DNA of 64,000 bases, taken from the NCBI GenBank assembly GCA_045132055.1, contig JBGURP010000033.1, forward strand, positions 248,001 to 312,000, written 5' to 3'. The stretch comes from F23-D06 sp045132055. Its GTDB lineage: Bacteria > Bacteroidota > Bacteroidia > Bacteroidales > WCHB1-69. The notes under the pieces were generated by a model. It was not told where the DNA came from. It was given only the letters and a program-made list of their open reading frames with translations, and ran no database searches. Every line of letters starts with the position of its first letter. The stretch's first letter is position 1. This document shows, piece by piece, positions 7,647-16,568 of this stretch. The position numbers and the translations under genes were made by a program.

Positions 7647-8663
7647 ATGGATAAGGATAAAATCAATGAAATATTCGACAAGTTCAGCAATGCTAACGTG
7701 CTGGTTATAGGGGATGTGATGATTGACTGCTACATCAGTGGCAAGGTGACGCGTATCAGTCCCGAGGCTCCCGTGCCCATCGTGAATGCGCAGAGCCGTA
7801 ACTACCGTTTGGGCGGTGCTGCCAATGTGGCACTGAACCTCAAGTCGCTGGGCGCCAAACCCATCCTCTGCTCCGTGATCGGCAGTGACAATAAATCCAA
7901 GGTTCTCTACGACTTGATGGAGGAGTGTGAGCTGGATTCCCTCGGCCTCGTGCCCATATATGGCCGACGCACGACCGTGAAGTACCGTATCATTGGCAAC
8001 AATGCCCATATCGTGCGTGTGGACGACGAGCGCGACGAGCAACTCAAGGAGCGTGAAAAACGCCAGTTCCTCACCACCGTGGAGCAGGTTATCGACCATA
8101 ATCCCATCGATGCCATCATCTTTGAGGACTATGACAAGGGCTTATTCTCCCGCGACCTGATTGAGGAAATCATCAACTTCGCCCATAAAAAGAATATCTT
8201 CATTGCGGTTGACCCGAAGAAACGTAACTTCAATAACTACCAGAATGTCAATCTGTTCAAACCGAACATGAAAGAACTCTCTGCGGGATTGAACTTGGAG
8301 GACAACGTGGCTCTCACTCTTGAGAATATCCATGACCTTACCAAAAAGTTTGCCATTGAGAAGAATATTGATATGGTGCTCATCACCATGTCCGACAAAG
8401 GCATGGCATTTTACGACAGACTGTCAGACAGATTCTATCATCAGGATGCCTTCACGCGCCGCGTGAGCGATCCTTCTGGCGCTGGCGATACCGTGATTTC
8501 CGTTTCCACTCTCTTCCTGCTAGCTAAGGAAAGCTTGGAAATGACCTGTCTAGCCTCCAACCTGGCTGGCGGTTTGGTGTGCGAGTATGTGGGCGTGGTG
8601 CCTATCAACACAGCGCAACTGAAGAACGAGATTTTCAAAAACCAAGGTGAGGACGTGCAATAA
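7647..8663 (+). CDS. rfaE1: D-glycero-beta-D-manno-heptose-7-phosphate kinase (RfaE1/HldE kinase domain)
   Basis: The 338-residue protein is a PfkB-family sugar kinase. The start FDKFSNANVLVIGDVMIDCYI, then VTRISPEAPVPIV and LGGAANVALNLKSLGA, is the HldE kinase pattern. DPSGAGDTV near residue 270 holds the catalytic Asp and anion hole. It would phosphorylate heptose 7-phosphate for ADP-heptose, the precursor of the lipopolysaccharide inner core. The cytidylyltransferase half of bifunctional HldE is absent, so the second activity must be encoded elsewhere. The ATG at 7647 follows a promoter box; the longer frame from 7566 runs through it. Confidence 0.88.
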   Translation: MDKDKINEIFDKFSNANVLVIGDVMIDCYISGKVTRISPEAPVPIVNAQSRNYRLGGAANVALNLKSLGAKPILCSVIGSDNKSKVLYDLMEECELDSLGLVPIYGRRTTVKYRIIGNNAHIVRVDDERDEQLKEREKRQFLTTVEQVIDHNPIDAIIFEDYDKGLFSRDLIEEIINFAHKKNIFIAVDPKKRNFNNYQNVNLFKPNMKELSAGLNLEDNVALTLENIHDLTKKFAIEKNIDMVLITMSDKGMAFYDRLSDRFYHQDAFTRRVSDPSGAGDTVISVSTLFLLAKESLEMTCLASNLAGGLVCEYVGVVPINTAQLKNEIFKNQGEDVQ

Positions 8664-8712
8664 TACTAAAATTGTTGCCACAGCGTTATTACATGTCTTT
8701 ATATAGTTTGTA

Positions 8713-9450
8713 ATGAACCTTTTAAAAAGAATTATTGTCTTCTTGCTGTTGCTTTGCATGGTGGCGGGCGTTTCGGCGCAGTCGCGCAGGTTCGGCGTGC
8801 CTAACCTCTCGCAGTACGACAACAAGATTTATCACTTTGGATTCTCACTCAGTGCGGGTACCTATACCTACGTGTTGTCCAGCAATCCGAATCTGTCCAA
8901 TTTGGATGGCTGCGACTCCCTGCGAGTGGTGAACCCCCGTGCCGGCAAGTCGTTCGGATTCGGCATTGTGTCCGACTTGCGTATGGGTAAGTACTTTGAC
9001 CTGCGTTTCATCCCAAGCTTTTCGTTTCCGGACTGTCAGCTGCAGTATTTTTGTAATACGGATGTTCCCAATATCAATTACGCCAACGGTGGCGCCAACG
9101 GTATCGTTTTCCTCGACCTGCCCTTGCTGGTCAAGTTCAAGTCAACCCGTATGATGAACAACGTGCGGGCCTACGTGCTTGCAGGCGCGCAGTACAGCTT
9201 TAACCTCGTCTATAGCAAGGCCGAGAAAATTGCCAACCAGTCGGCACACGATGTACTCCTGGTGAATGCCCATGACGTGATGGCACAGGTGGGAGTGGGA
9301 TTTGACTTCTATTGCACCTATTTCAAACTCGCCACCGAGCTGAAGTTTTCTCTCGGCTTGATGGACCAACTGCAACGGGAAGGCAAGTATGAGGGCAGTG
9401 TCACGGGACTGCGTTCAAAAGGATTTCTATTTTCAATCACATTTGAATAA
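8713..9450 (+). CDS. porT: PorT-like outer-membrane protein of type IX secretion
   Basis: The 245-residue protein has a signal peptide (cleavage after VSAQ near residue 23) and an eight-strand barrel pattern. Segments KIYHFGFSLSAGTYTY, RMGKYFDLRFIPSFSF, VFLDLPLLVKFKSTR and NVRAYVLAGAQYSFNL match PorT/SprT, needed for type IX secretion and gliding in Bacteroidota. Length agrees with the family. It sits between the heptose kinase and glyQS, with only six bases to the latter. A general barrel protein of PF13568 is the fallback assignment. Confidence 0.78.
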   Translation: MNLLKRIIVFLLLLCMVAGVSAQSRRFGVPNLSQYDNKIYHFGFSLSAGTYTYVLSSNPNLSNLDGCDSLRVVNPRAGKSFGFGIVSDLRMGKYFDLRFIPSFSFPDCQLQYFCNTDVPNINYANGGANGIVFLDLPLLVKFKSTRMMNNVRAYVLAGAQYSFNLVYSKAEKIANQSAHDVLLVNAHDVMAQVGVGFDFYCTYFKLATELKFSLGLMDQLQREGKYEGSVTGLRSKGFLFSITFE

Positions 9451-9456
9451 TTTATT

Positions 9457-10971
9457 ATGGCTAACAACGAAGAACTTTTCAAACAGATAATTGCCCATGC
9501 CAAGGAGTATGGCTTCATTTTCCCGTCCAGTGAAATTTATGACGGCCTCAGCGCAGTATATGACTACGGTCAGAATGGCGTGGAGCTGAAAAACAATATC
9601 AAGCAATATTGGTGGAAGGCCATGGTGCAGTATCACGACAATATCGTGGGCCTCGACAGTGCCATCTTCATGCATCCCACCATTTGGAAGGCTTCCGGCC
9701 ACGTGGATGCGTTCAACGACCCTTTGATTGACAACAAGGATTCCAAGAAGCGCTACCGTGCAGATGTGTTGATTGAAGACCATATCCAGAAGATTGAGGA
9801 CAAGATCAACAAGGAGGTGGAGAAGGCTCGCAAGCGTTTTGAGAACTTTGACGAGAAGATGTTCCGCGAGACCAACGGCCGTGTACTGCAATATCAGAAG
9901 CAGATTGACGACATCACGGAGCGTTTCGCCGCCCTGATGAATGCCAATGACTTGGCTGGCCTCAAGGCATTGATTGAAGAGTTGGGCATCGTGTGCCCTA
10001 TCTCCGGCACGCGCAACTGGACCGACGTGCGCCAGTTCAACCTGATGTTCGCCACCAAGCTGGGCTCCGTGTCCGACGGTGCCGATACTATATATCTGCG
10101 TCCCGAGACGGCTCAGGGTATCTTTGTCAACTTCTTAAACATCTATAAGACGGGCAGAATGAAACTGCCGTTCGGCATCGCACAGATCGGCAAGGCGTTC
10201 CGCAACGAGATTGTGGCCCGTCAGTTTATCTTCCGTATGCGTGAGTTCGAGCAGATGGAGATGCAGTTCTTCGTGAAACCCGGTGAGGAGCTCAAATGGT
10301 TCGATTACTGGAAACAGACACGTCTGCAGTGGCACACCGACCTCGGCATTGCGCCGGAGAACTACCGCTTCCACGACCACGAGAAACTGGCCCACTACGC
10401 TAACGCTGCCACCGACATCGAATTCAAGTTCCCGTTCGGATTCAAGGAGCTGGAGGGTATCCACTCCCGTACCAACTTCGACCTCTCTCAGCATGAACAA
10501 TACTCTGGCAAGAAATTGCGCTACTTCGATCCTGAGCTCAATGAGAATTACGTGCCATACGTCATCGAGACTTCCATTGGTGTGGACCGTATGTTCCTGG
10601 CGGTGTTCAGCAACGCATATACGGAGGAGACACTTGAAGATGGCTCCACGCGCGTGGTGTTGAAACTGCCTGCCAAGTTAGCTCCCAACAAGGTGGCTGT
10701 GCTGCCGTTGGTGAAGAAAGATGGTCTGCCGGAAATTGGCCAGGAGGTCTTCGACATGCTGAAGAAGGATTTCATGGTGCAGTACGAGGACAAGGATGCC
10801 ATCGGCCGCCGTTACCGTCGTCAGGATGCCATCGGCACGCCGTTCTGTGTCACCATCGACAACCAGACCAAGGAGGACAACACGGTGACCGTGCGCGAAC
10901 GCGACACCATGGAGCAGTACCGCTTGCCCATCGCCGACCTGACGGTGGAATTGATGAAACGATTGCGGTAA
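9457..10971 (+). CDS. glyQS: Glycine--tRNA ligase, dimeric eukaryote-like type
   Basis: This class II synthetase charges tRNA-Gly. The 504 residues are typical of the single-chain alpha2 form. Motif-like segments include SEIYDGLSAVYDYGQNGVELK near residue 25, VCPISGTRNWTDVRQFNLMF near 178, YLRPETAQGIFVNF near 212, FRNEIVARQFIFRMREFEQME near 250, and EFKFPFGFKELEGI near 330. The C-terminal 110 residues form the anticodon-binding fold (LAPNKVAVLPLVKKDGLPE). It follows porT closely and probably shares its transcript. Confidence 0.96.
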   Translation: MANNEELFKQIIAHAKEYGFIFPSSEIYDGLSAVYDYGQNGVELKNNIKQYWWKAMVQYHDNIVGLDSAIFMHPTIWKASGHVDAFNDPLIDNKDSKKRYRADVLIEDHIQKIEDKINKEVEKARKRFENFDEKMFRETNGRVLQYQKQIDDITERFAALMNANDLAGLKALIEELGIVCPISGTRNWTDVRQFNLMFATKLGSVSDGADTIYLRPETAQGIFVNFLNIYKTGRMKLPFGIAQIGKAFRNEIVARQFIFRMREFEQMEMQFFVKPGEELKWFDYWKQTRLQWHTDLGIAPENYRFHDHEKLAHYANAATDIEFKFPFGFKELEGIHSRTNFDLSQHEQYSGKKLRYFDPELNENYVPYVIETSIGVDRMFLAVFSNAYTEETLEDGSTRVVLKLPAKLAPNKVAVLPLVKKDGLPEIGQEVFDMLKKDFMVQYEDKDAIGRRYRRQDAIGTPFCVTIDNQTKEDNTVTVRERDTMEQYRLPIADLTVELMKRLR

Positions 10972-10976
10972 TTTGC

Positions 10977-11000
10977 AGAAACGCGCCATAGCGCGTCTCT
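10977..11000. repeat. Palindrome repeat of family C
   Basis: The inverted repeat AGAAACGCGCCA / TAGCGCGTCTCT ends with TCTAC, like the copies at 15291, 18901 and 60182. It lies between glyQS and the GWxTD gene and may act as a weak terminator or mRNA-end hairpin. Confidence 0.6.
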
Positions 11001-11027
11001 ACAATGAAAAAATATAAAATTGCCATT

Positions 11028-12491
11028 ATGAAAAAATTGACCATCCTATTTGTCGCGTGTCTTTTGTTTCTGACCGGTTCGGCCCAGAACATGAAGGCTT
11101 TTATCAGTCACAAGGCCTATTGCACCGACAAAATGCAACCCTATATTGAATTCACCTTCATTATTGGAGGCAATTCCGTGCGTTATGTGCAGAACAATCA
11201 AGGTAAATATGAGGCAGATGTGGAAATCCAGGTCGATGTGACCAAGGGTGACACGGTGGTGAAAACACTCCACTACATCCTCTCCAGCGAGGAGTTTGCC
11301 GACACAGCAGGGATTGAACTGCCCGATTTTGCCGATGTGCAGAACCTGCCTGTCCCCAATGGCGACTTTTTCCTGAATTTCTATCTCACCGATCGCAATC
11401 AGGACTCCATGCAGTTGAAGTACATCGACCGTATCGTATTGAACTTTCCTGAAGACAAAATATCCTCGTCCAGAATTTCTCTCTATGAGGATATGAGAGC
11501 TCCCGAAGCACCGGGCATGTATATCAAATACGGTTTTTACTTGCCACCATCTTATTACAACTTCATTCCGGAAAGTCAATATACGCTGCCGTTCGCATTG
11601 GAGGTGTATAATACCCGACGTGTGTTGGGCGCGAATGTTCCACTCAAGGCCAAATGCTTTGTAGAACACGCTGAGAACAAGCTCGTGGCTATGCCCAATA
11701 ACATCATCACCAAAAACCTGACAACAGATGATGTGGTGCTGATTATTGATCAGTTCAATGTTTTCAAATTGCCTTCCGGCAACTACAACACGGTGGTGGA
11801 ACTCTACGACGAGCACGACAGCTTGCTGCTCATCAACAAGGTTTTCTTCCAGCGGAGTAATCCTTCCGTGCAATTGGATCTCACCCGTTACGATGATGTG
11901 GTGGTGGATAATTCTTTTGTTGCTACGATGACCAACCGCAAGGAACTGGAGGACAATGTGCGCTGTCTATATCCTATCGCCAGCAATGTGGAGCGCGAGT
12001 TTTTCGACAAGCGTATGAAAACGGTGGAGACCGAGCAGCTGCAGCGCTATTTCTATTCTTTCTGGCTGGCACGCAATCCCAACAATCCCGAAGAAGCCTG
12101 GAATAAATACGCCAAGATGGTTTCTTATGTCCAGGAGCGTTTTGGCAGCAAGCAGGTAAAGGGCTACCGCACCGACCGTGGCCGTGTGTACCTGCAATAT
12201 GGTCAGCCGAATGAGGTTAGGGAAGTACCTTCAGATCCTACGACGGCACCCTACGAGATTTGGCACTATTACTATCTGGACGATCAGTCGAACGTCAAGT
12301 TCGTGTTCTACGATCCTTCCTTGGTGGGCAATGACTACGAATTGCTGCACTCCAACAAGTATGGTGAGACCCACGATCCGAACTGGAAGATGAAATTGGT
12401 TAATAAGATTCAGACGCAGACCGATATTTACAGCACTGAGCCGGATGATTATTATGGCGGTGACATCAACGGTAACTGGCGTTATCACTGA
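11028..12491 (+). CDS. GWxTD domain exported protein
   Basis: The 487-residue protein has a signal peptide (MKKLTILFVACLLFLTGSAQ) and a beta-rich middle. The C-terminal domain carries the GWxTD-type pattern GYRTDRGRVYLQYGQPNEV, then YEIWHYYYLD and VKFVFYDPSLVGNDYELLHS. Such proteins are widespread in Bacteroidota and lack a proven function; an envelope role is likely. I prefer the ATG at 11028 over 11004, which would put eight extra residues before a regular signal peptide and overlap the palindrome region. Eleven bases separate it from the sugar transferase. Confidence 0.85.
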   Translation: MKKLTILFVACLLFLTGSAQNMKAFISHKAYCTDKMQPYIEFTFIIGGNSVRYVQNNQGKYEADVEIQVDVTKGDTVVKTLHYILSSEEFADTAGIELPDFADVQNLPVPNGDFFLNFYLTDRNQDSMQLKYIDRIVLNFPEDKISSSRISLYEDMRAPEAPGMYIKYGFYLPPSYYNFIPESQYTLPFALEVYNTRRVLGANVPLKAKCFVEHAENKLVAMPNNIITKNLTTDDVVLIIDQFNVFKLPSGNYNTVVELYDEHDSLLLINKVFFQRSNPSVQLDLTRYDDVVVDNSFVATMTNRKELEDNVRCLYPIASNVEREFFDKRMKTVETEQLQRYFYSFWLARNPNNPEEAWNKYAKMVSYVQERFGSKQVKGYRTDRGRVYLQYGQPNEVREVPSDPTTAPYEIWHYYYLDDQSNVKFVFYDPSLVGNDYELLHSNKYGETHDPNWKMKLVNKIQTQTDIYSTEPDDYYGGDINGNWRYH

Positions 12492-12502
12492 TATTGTCTT
12501 GC

Positions 12503-13090
12503 ATGAAAAGATTTCTGGATATTCTCTCTTCCTTTCTGGTACTGATTCTGCTGTCGCCGCTCTGGCTGGTGATGGCTCTCCTGATTGTTTGCGAGTCGCG
12601 AGGCGGCGTTTTCTACAAGCAAGTCAGGGTAGGGAAGGATAACAAGGATTTCTATCTTTACAAGTTCCGTACTATGCACACAGGCTCGGATAGCAAGGGC
12701 CTGCTTACGGTGGGCGAGCGCGACAGCCGCATTACGCGTGTGGGCTATTTTCTGCGCAAGTACAAATTGGACGAGTTTCCCCAGTTGATCAATGTGCTGA
12801 AGGGCGACATGAGCATTGTGGGCCCGCGCCCGGAGGTTCGCAAGTATGTGGACATGTACACGCCCGCGCAGATGCGTGTGCTGAGCGTGCGCCCCGGCCT
12901 CACTGACCTAGCTTCTATCCAATATGTGCACGAGAACGAATTGTTAGCCGCTTCCAACGACCCTGAAAAAACGTATATCGAAGAAGTGATGCCGGCCAAG
13001 CTGCAGTTGAATTTGGAATATATTGATAATCAATCTGTTGTTGGTGATATTAAGTTGATTTTACAAACCTTTGCAGCTATCCTTCATTAG
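12503..13090 (+). CDS. Sugar transferase (polyprenyl-phosphate glycosyl-1-phosphate transferase)
   Basis: The 195-residue protein belongs to the bacterial sugar transferase family (WcaJ/WbaP/PglC core). It has one N-terminal membrane segment (residues 8-30) and the catalytic block YKFRTMH (about residue 50), KLDEFPQLINVLKGDMSIVG, PRPE and RPGLTDLASI. It would place the first sugar phosphate on undecaprenyl phosphate, starting a surface polysaccharide or O-antigen unit. No further glycosyltransferases are nearby. I chose ATG 12503 over a TTG at 12494. The porin gene follows six bases after the stop. Confidence 0.9.
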   Translation: MKRFLDILSSFLVLILLSPLWLVMALLIVCESRGGVFYKQVRVGKDNKDFYLYKFRTMHTGSDSKGLLTVGERDSRITRVGYFLRKYKLDEFPQLINVLKGDMSIVGPRPEVRKYVDMYTPAQMRVLSVRPGLTDLASIQYVHENELLAASNDPEKTYIEEVMPAKLQLNLEYIDNQSVVGDIKLILQTFAAILH

Positions 13091-13095
13091 TGTTT

Positions 13096-14169
13096 ATGGA
13101 CAGAAACTACAGATACTTGCTAAAATCATTCATATTGCTGCTGATGATGGCGGCTTGCACGATGGCAGTCTCCAGGGCACAAGAAGTCCTCTCCTCAACG
13201 AGAGACTCTACTGTCACTAACAAACACAAATTCACGAAAAAGGATTACATCCCGAAGTTTACAGCCACCATTTTAGGCCGCTATGAATACAATACAAACC
13301 TGAATGCCCATCACTTTGAGTTGAGACATACCCGAATCGGGGTCAGCGGTTCTGTGCATCCCATGTTTTCTTACATGGCGCTGGTGGATTTGACCTACGG
13401 CGGTAAGTTTTCTCCAGTGGCCATCTTTGCGCAGTTCAAGCCCGTGAAAGGCCTCTCGTTCCTGATTGGCTATGACAAAATGCCGTTTAGCTCCGAAAAC
13501 CTGCTGTCACCGTATCAATACTATTTCTCCGACAAGTCGTTTCTGACGCAAAAAATAACGGCTTGGAGCGATGTGGGTGGGGTGGTGGCCTACAAGTGGG
13601 ACAAAGTGATACCCTTTGAAATCAAGGCTGGCGTGTTCAATAGTCGCGGCTTTAGCAAGCAGATGCAGTTCCAAACGGTTCTGAATTATGTGGCGCGTGG
13701 GCGGTTCGAGTTCTTCAAGGACTTCAACCTGACCTTGAACTACGCGGCGGTGCGCCCAGAAGAACTGCGCATGCACAACTTCGGCGCGGGCATGGCTTAC
13801 GACATTGCAGGACTGCATCTTGAGACGGAGTATATATATAAATGGTATGCCCAGAAGACTTTTCATCCCACCCACGCTTTTTACGGTTTTGCCTATTATC
13901 AATTCAATGTAGGGAAAAGCTGGCTGCAGCATGTGGATTTGGCAGCCCGTTACGATGCCATCACGCCTAATTGCAACGGCAAGTTGGATGATCATCAGCA
14001 ATATGTAATGGAACCTTTCCGTCAGCGCATTACGGCTGGCCTAACGCTGATGTTTGTTGAGAAACCCGTACGTGCGGGCATCCGTCTGAATTATGAGAAA
14101 AACTTCTTCCGCCGCGGTGTGGAAAACGGGGAAGACAGAATCATCCTGGAATTGATTACACACTATTAG
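13096..14169 (+). CDS. Porin, phosphate-selective O/P-like outer-membrane protein
   Basis: The 357-residue protein has a long signal segment (cleavage after SRAQ near residue 28) followed by alternating strands, such as RYEYNTNLNAHHFELRHTRI, MALVDLTYGGKF and IFAQFKPVKGLSFLIGYDKMP, and ends in an outer-membrane type C-terminus with aromatic Tyr. This fits the porin O/P group used for general or phosphate uptake. ATG 13096 is six bases after the sugar transferase stop; a GTG at 13090 is possible. Its end overlaps the convergent lipoprotein gene by four bases. Confidence 0.75.
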   Translation: MDRNYRYLLKSFILLLMMAACTMAVSRAQEVLSSTRDSTVTNKHKFTKKDYIPKFTATILGRYEYNTNLNAHHFELRHTRIGVSGSVHPMFSYMALVDLTYGGKFSPVAIFAQFKPVKGLSFLIGYDKMPFSSENLLSPYQYYFSDKSFLTQKITAWSDVGGVVAYKWDKVIPFEIKAGVFNSRGFSKQMQFQTVLNYVARGRFEFFKDFNLTLNYAAVRPEELRMHNFGAGMAYDIAGLHLETEYIYKWYAQKTFHPTHAFYGFAYYQFNVGKSWLQHVDLAARYDAITPNCNGKLDDHQQYVMEPFRQRITAGLTLMFVEKPVRAGIRLNYEKNFFRRGVENGEDRIILELITHY

Positions 14170-15260
14170 CCGAGCAGCTTCTTGCGAATCCCGCTCAGCT
14201 CATCATCACTCATGCCGTATGCTTCTTTGCCTCGCTGGAGACATTGGTCAAAGCCATCTTTGTCTTTCAGCCCTTTATAGCATTGCAGCTCGCTGTACCA
14301 CAGGTCCCACAGCAGTGGCAACGCACTCTCTGCCGTGATGAGACAGTCAAGAGCCCGTTGGTAGTCTTTGGCGTTCAGACATGATTTGGCATAGAAAAGC
14401 AGATATATGGGATCGTCGCCCGTGAACGGAATCAGTTCATTGACAGTGTTTTCTGTTTCCGTAACTTTGCCTTCGTTGAAATAATAGAGAAGCTTGTGCA
14501 ACAATAGATAACGCTCATCTGTCTCATCTTTCAATTTGTCTAATTGGGCAACGAAATTCTTCGGGTTGGATTGATAAAGATTGGCGATAAGTAGTTGATA
14601 ATAAATAGGATAATTCTTTAATCCTTCTTGATGGTCCGTCAAAATCTGCAATGCTTTGGCGGATTGCCCGTTCATGGTATGCTCTTGCGCCGTTTGCAAC
14701 CATTGCGCTTCATCGTTGGGATTGGTTTGCAGCATGAGGTTGAACAGCATGCTGTATTCGATGTTTTGGGATAGAAGACATCCCATGTTGTAGATAAAGC
14801 CGTCTTTGATTTTCAGCACTCCTTGCACAGTGTCCACGACGAAATCCATGAAGTTGAGGTTGAAGTCATCGTAGGTGCGGAAGACAATGTGGTGATGTTG
14901 GTCTTTGACATAGTGTTTCACAAAAGCAAAATCGCCGCCATTGCTTACGGCTTTCACCGCCTGATTGCCCAAATGCAGGCAGTTTTCAAAGTACTCCTTG
15001 CCTCCTTCTACATCAAAGCCGCTATAGACAATGGAATTCTCGGAAACCAACTGACGAATATGCTCTTCATCGAAAGCATTGTTCAATGCATCGGCCTGCT
15101 CGTGCACGATCTTGTCTGCAATACCTTGCGCAAATGCGGTGACGGTCTGCTCGTTCAGTTCCACTGGCTCTACAGCCTGTTCGGTGTTGGCTTTCTTATG
15201 GCAACCTTGCAAACCAATCAAACAGGTTAGGCAGAATATCAGAAATATTGTTTTTTTCAT
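14166..15260 (-). CDS. Lipoprotein with TPR-like helical repeats
   Basis: The 364-residue protein has a lipoprotein signal with the lipobox GLQGC (Cys at residue 20). The N-terminal half resembles a small alpha+beta SnoaL/NTF2-like region (FDEEHIRQLVSENSIVYSGF). The C-terminal half is made of helix pairs typical of tetratricopeptide repeats (QWLQTAQEHTMNGQSAKALQ, YLLFYAKSCLNAKDYQRAL). I do not recognise a named family. It faces the porin gene end to end with a four-base overlap of coding sequence. Confidence 0.75.
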   Translation of the reverse strand: MKKTIFLIFCLTCLIGLQGCHKKANTEQAVEPVELNEQTVTAFAQGIADKIVHEQADALNNAFDEEHIRQLVSENSIVYSGFDVEGGKEYFENCLHLGNQAVKAVSNGGDFAFVKHYVKDQHHHIVFRTYDDFNLNFMDFVVDTVQGVLKIKDGFIYNMGCLLSQNIEYSMLFNLMLQTNPNDEAQWLQTAQEHTMNGQSAKALQILTDHQEGLKNYPIYYQLLIANLYQSNPKNFVAQLDKLKDETDERYLLLHKLLYYFNEGKVTETENTVNELIPFTGDDPIYLLFYAKSCLNAKDYQRALDCLITAESALPLLWDLWYSELQCYKGLKDKDGFDQCLQRGKEAYGMSDDELSGIRKKLLG

Positions 15261-15290
15261 ATTATGATTAAATTCCGTTTTTCTTATTAT

Positions 15291-15316
15291 GAAGACGCAG
15301 CATGCTGCGTCTCTAC
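15291..15316. repeat. Palindrome repeat of family C
   Basis: GAAGACGCAGCA / TGCTGCGTCTCTAC is a perfect palindrome core with the shared CTCTAC tail. It lies between the lipoprotein start and a family A element. Confidence 0.65.
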
Positions 15317-15322
15317 TCTATA

Positions 15323-15370
15323 TATTACTACCCCGGCCAGCGGCCGCCCCTTCTATTTTAGAAGGGGTGT
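15323..15370 (+). repeat. Double-hairpin repeat of family A, copy 1
   Basis: The element reads TATTACTACCCC, hairpin GGCCAGCGGCC, then hairpin CCCCTTCT...AGAAGGGG. Related copies lie at 29378, 37391, 49653 and, inverted, 49587. Confidence 0.8.
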
Positions 15371-15385
15371 AAATAAATTCCCAAT

Positions 15386-15413
15386 TTCTAACTCCTCACT
15401 GCTCACTCCTAAC
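15386..15413 (-). repeat. Heptanucleotide array behind the endonuclease-family gene
   Basis: On the minus strand the units read GTTAGGA, GTGAGCA, GTGAGGA, GTTAGAA directly after the TAG stop. Each carries TAG or TGA, hitting all three frames. Confidence 0.7.
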
Positions 15414-16567
15414 TATTTCTTGTTAATTATCGAAATATAGGTATAAATCGGATAATGGTCCGAGGTGGTCAGGTTTGTACAGACGGTGTGACCGAAATCA
15501 TTGTATTGTTTGTCGTGCAAGATATAGTCGATGCGGTAGGCGGGGAACACTTCTCCGGCGTAGGTGGTGCCGGTACCCTTGCCGCTGCTGCGGAAAGAGT
15601 CTCTTAACCCGTGTGCGATTTTGTGGTAGCTGAAGGATGCCGGTGAGTCGTTGAAATCGCCGCACACGATGATGGGGTAGTTACAAGAGTCCATGTCGGC
15701 GCGCACACATTTGGCTTGGTGTTGTCGTTGCTCAAATGCATCGGCAATCTTGTGGTATAATCGTCTGGCCTTCTGATCGATGTCCGGATCTTCCATGTTG
15801 TTGTGCAATACGGCGTCCCCCGTAGCGTAATCTTCGCTACCCAGCTTCATGGAGCTGAGGTGCACGTTGTAAATTCTCAGCGTGTCGCCGTTGTAGCGGA
15901 TGTCCACGTACATCGATTTGTTGGCGGAGCTGTCGTTGGTCTCTACCACGCCGGTGTTGATGATACGGTATTTGCTGAAAATGGCCAACCCGTATTGGTA
16001 TCCGTGGGCCTTGCCAAGCGGCAAATACAGCCGATGCGTTTTGTTGTTGTCAGGCAGGTTCAATGCCTTGAGAATCTCCTCGGTGGTGTTGTAACCCAGC
16101 TTGCCGGAACTGTCGTAGAAGTATTCTTGCACGCAGAGAATGTCGGGAGCCTCTTTTTTGAGGAAATCGGTGACCTGTTTGTTCAGTTCGTTGCGGTTGT
16201 CCTCGTACATGTTGAACAAACGGGCGTTGTAGCTCATCACCTTGATGCAGTTGGCGCACGTCTCGGGCTTCTCCTGCGCGCGGAGCTGGAAGTGCTTGTC
16301 GATGTTGTTGACGTTCAGCAGAATCATCAGGGTGGGTAACAGTGCCCATCGATAATCGATAAACAGCCAGATGAATACCATGCCCAAGTTTACCATCAGG
16401 ATGTATGGGAACAACAGTCCGCAGTAGGCGATGACTGTGGAGATGGAGGGCAGGATGATTTTGGCCGTGTAGGAGAGGAATAAGGCTCCCGCGGCGATCA
16501 CAGTCAGCACGAGAAGGGTACCTTTGCCCAGTGTTTTGAATATTGCCGATTTCTTCTTCGCCGCCAT
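15413..16567 (-). CDS. Endonuclease/exonuclease/phosphatase family membrane protein
   Basis: The 384-residue protein has three N-terminal membrane helices (within residues 15-100) and a C-terminal EEP domain. Visible motifs are MSYNARLFN, ILCVQEYFYD (metal-binding Glu), IVCGDFNDSPASFSY (GDFN) and the final TSDHYPIY (SDH catalytic pair). Similar membrane-bound EEP proteins are common next to rhomboid proteases in Bacteroidota; their substrate, nucleic acid or phospho-lipid, is not known. I chose ATG 16567, one base behind the rhomboid stop; the longer frame to 16798 is a shadow in the rhomboid gene. Confidence 0.88.
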   Translation of the reverse strand: MAAKKKSAIFKTLGKGTLLVLTVIAAGALFLSYTAKIILPSISTVIAYCGLLFPYILMVNLGMVFIWLFIDYRWALLPTLMILLNVNNIDKHFQLRAQEKPETCANCIKVMSYNARLFNMYEDNRNELNKQVTDFLKKEAPDILCVQEYFYDSSGKLGYNTTEEILKALNLPDNNKTHRLYLPLGKAHGYQYGLAIFSKYRIINTGVVETNDSSANKSMYVDIRYNGDTLRIYNVHLSSMKLGSEDYATGDAVLHNNMEDPDIDQKARRLYHKIADAFEQRQHQAKCVRADMDSCNYPIIVCGDFNDSPASFSYHKIAHGLRDSFRSSGKGTGTTYAGEVFPAYRIDYILHDKQYNDFGHTVCTNLTTSDHYPIYTYISIINKK

Positions 16568-16568
16568 G

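Noticed and set aside
7647..8663. Bifunctional HldE (kinase plus cytidylyltransferase)
   Set aside because: The gene ends after the PfkB-type kinase domain; no nucleotidyltransferase motif follows in any frame.
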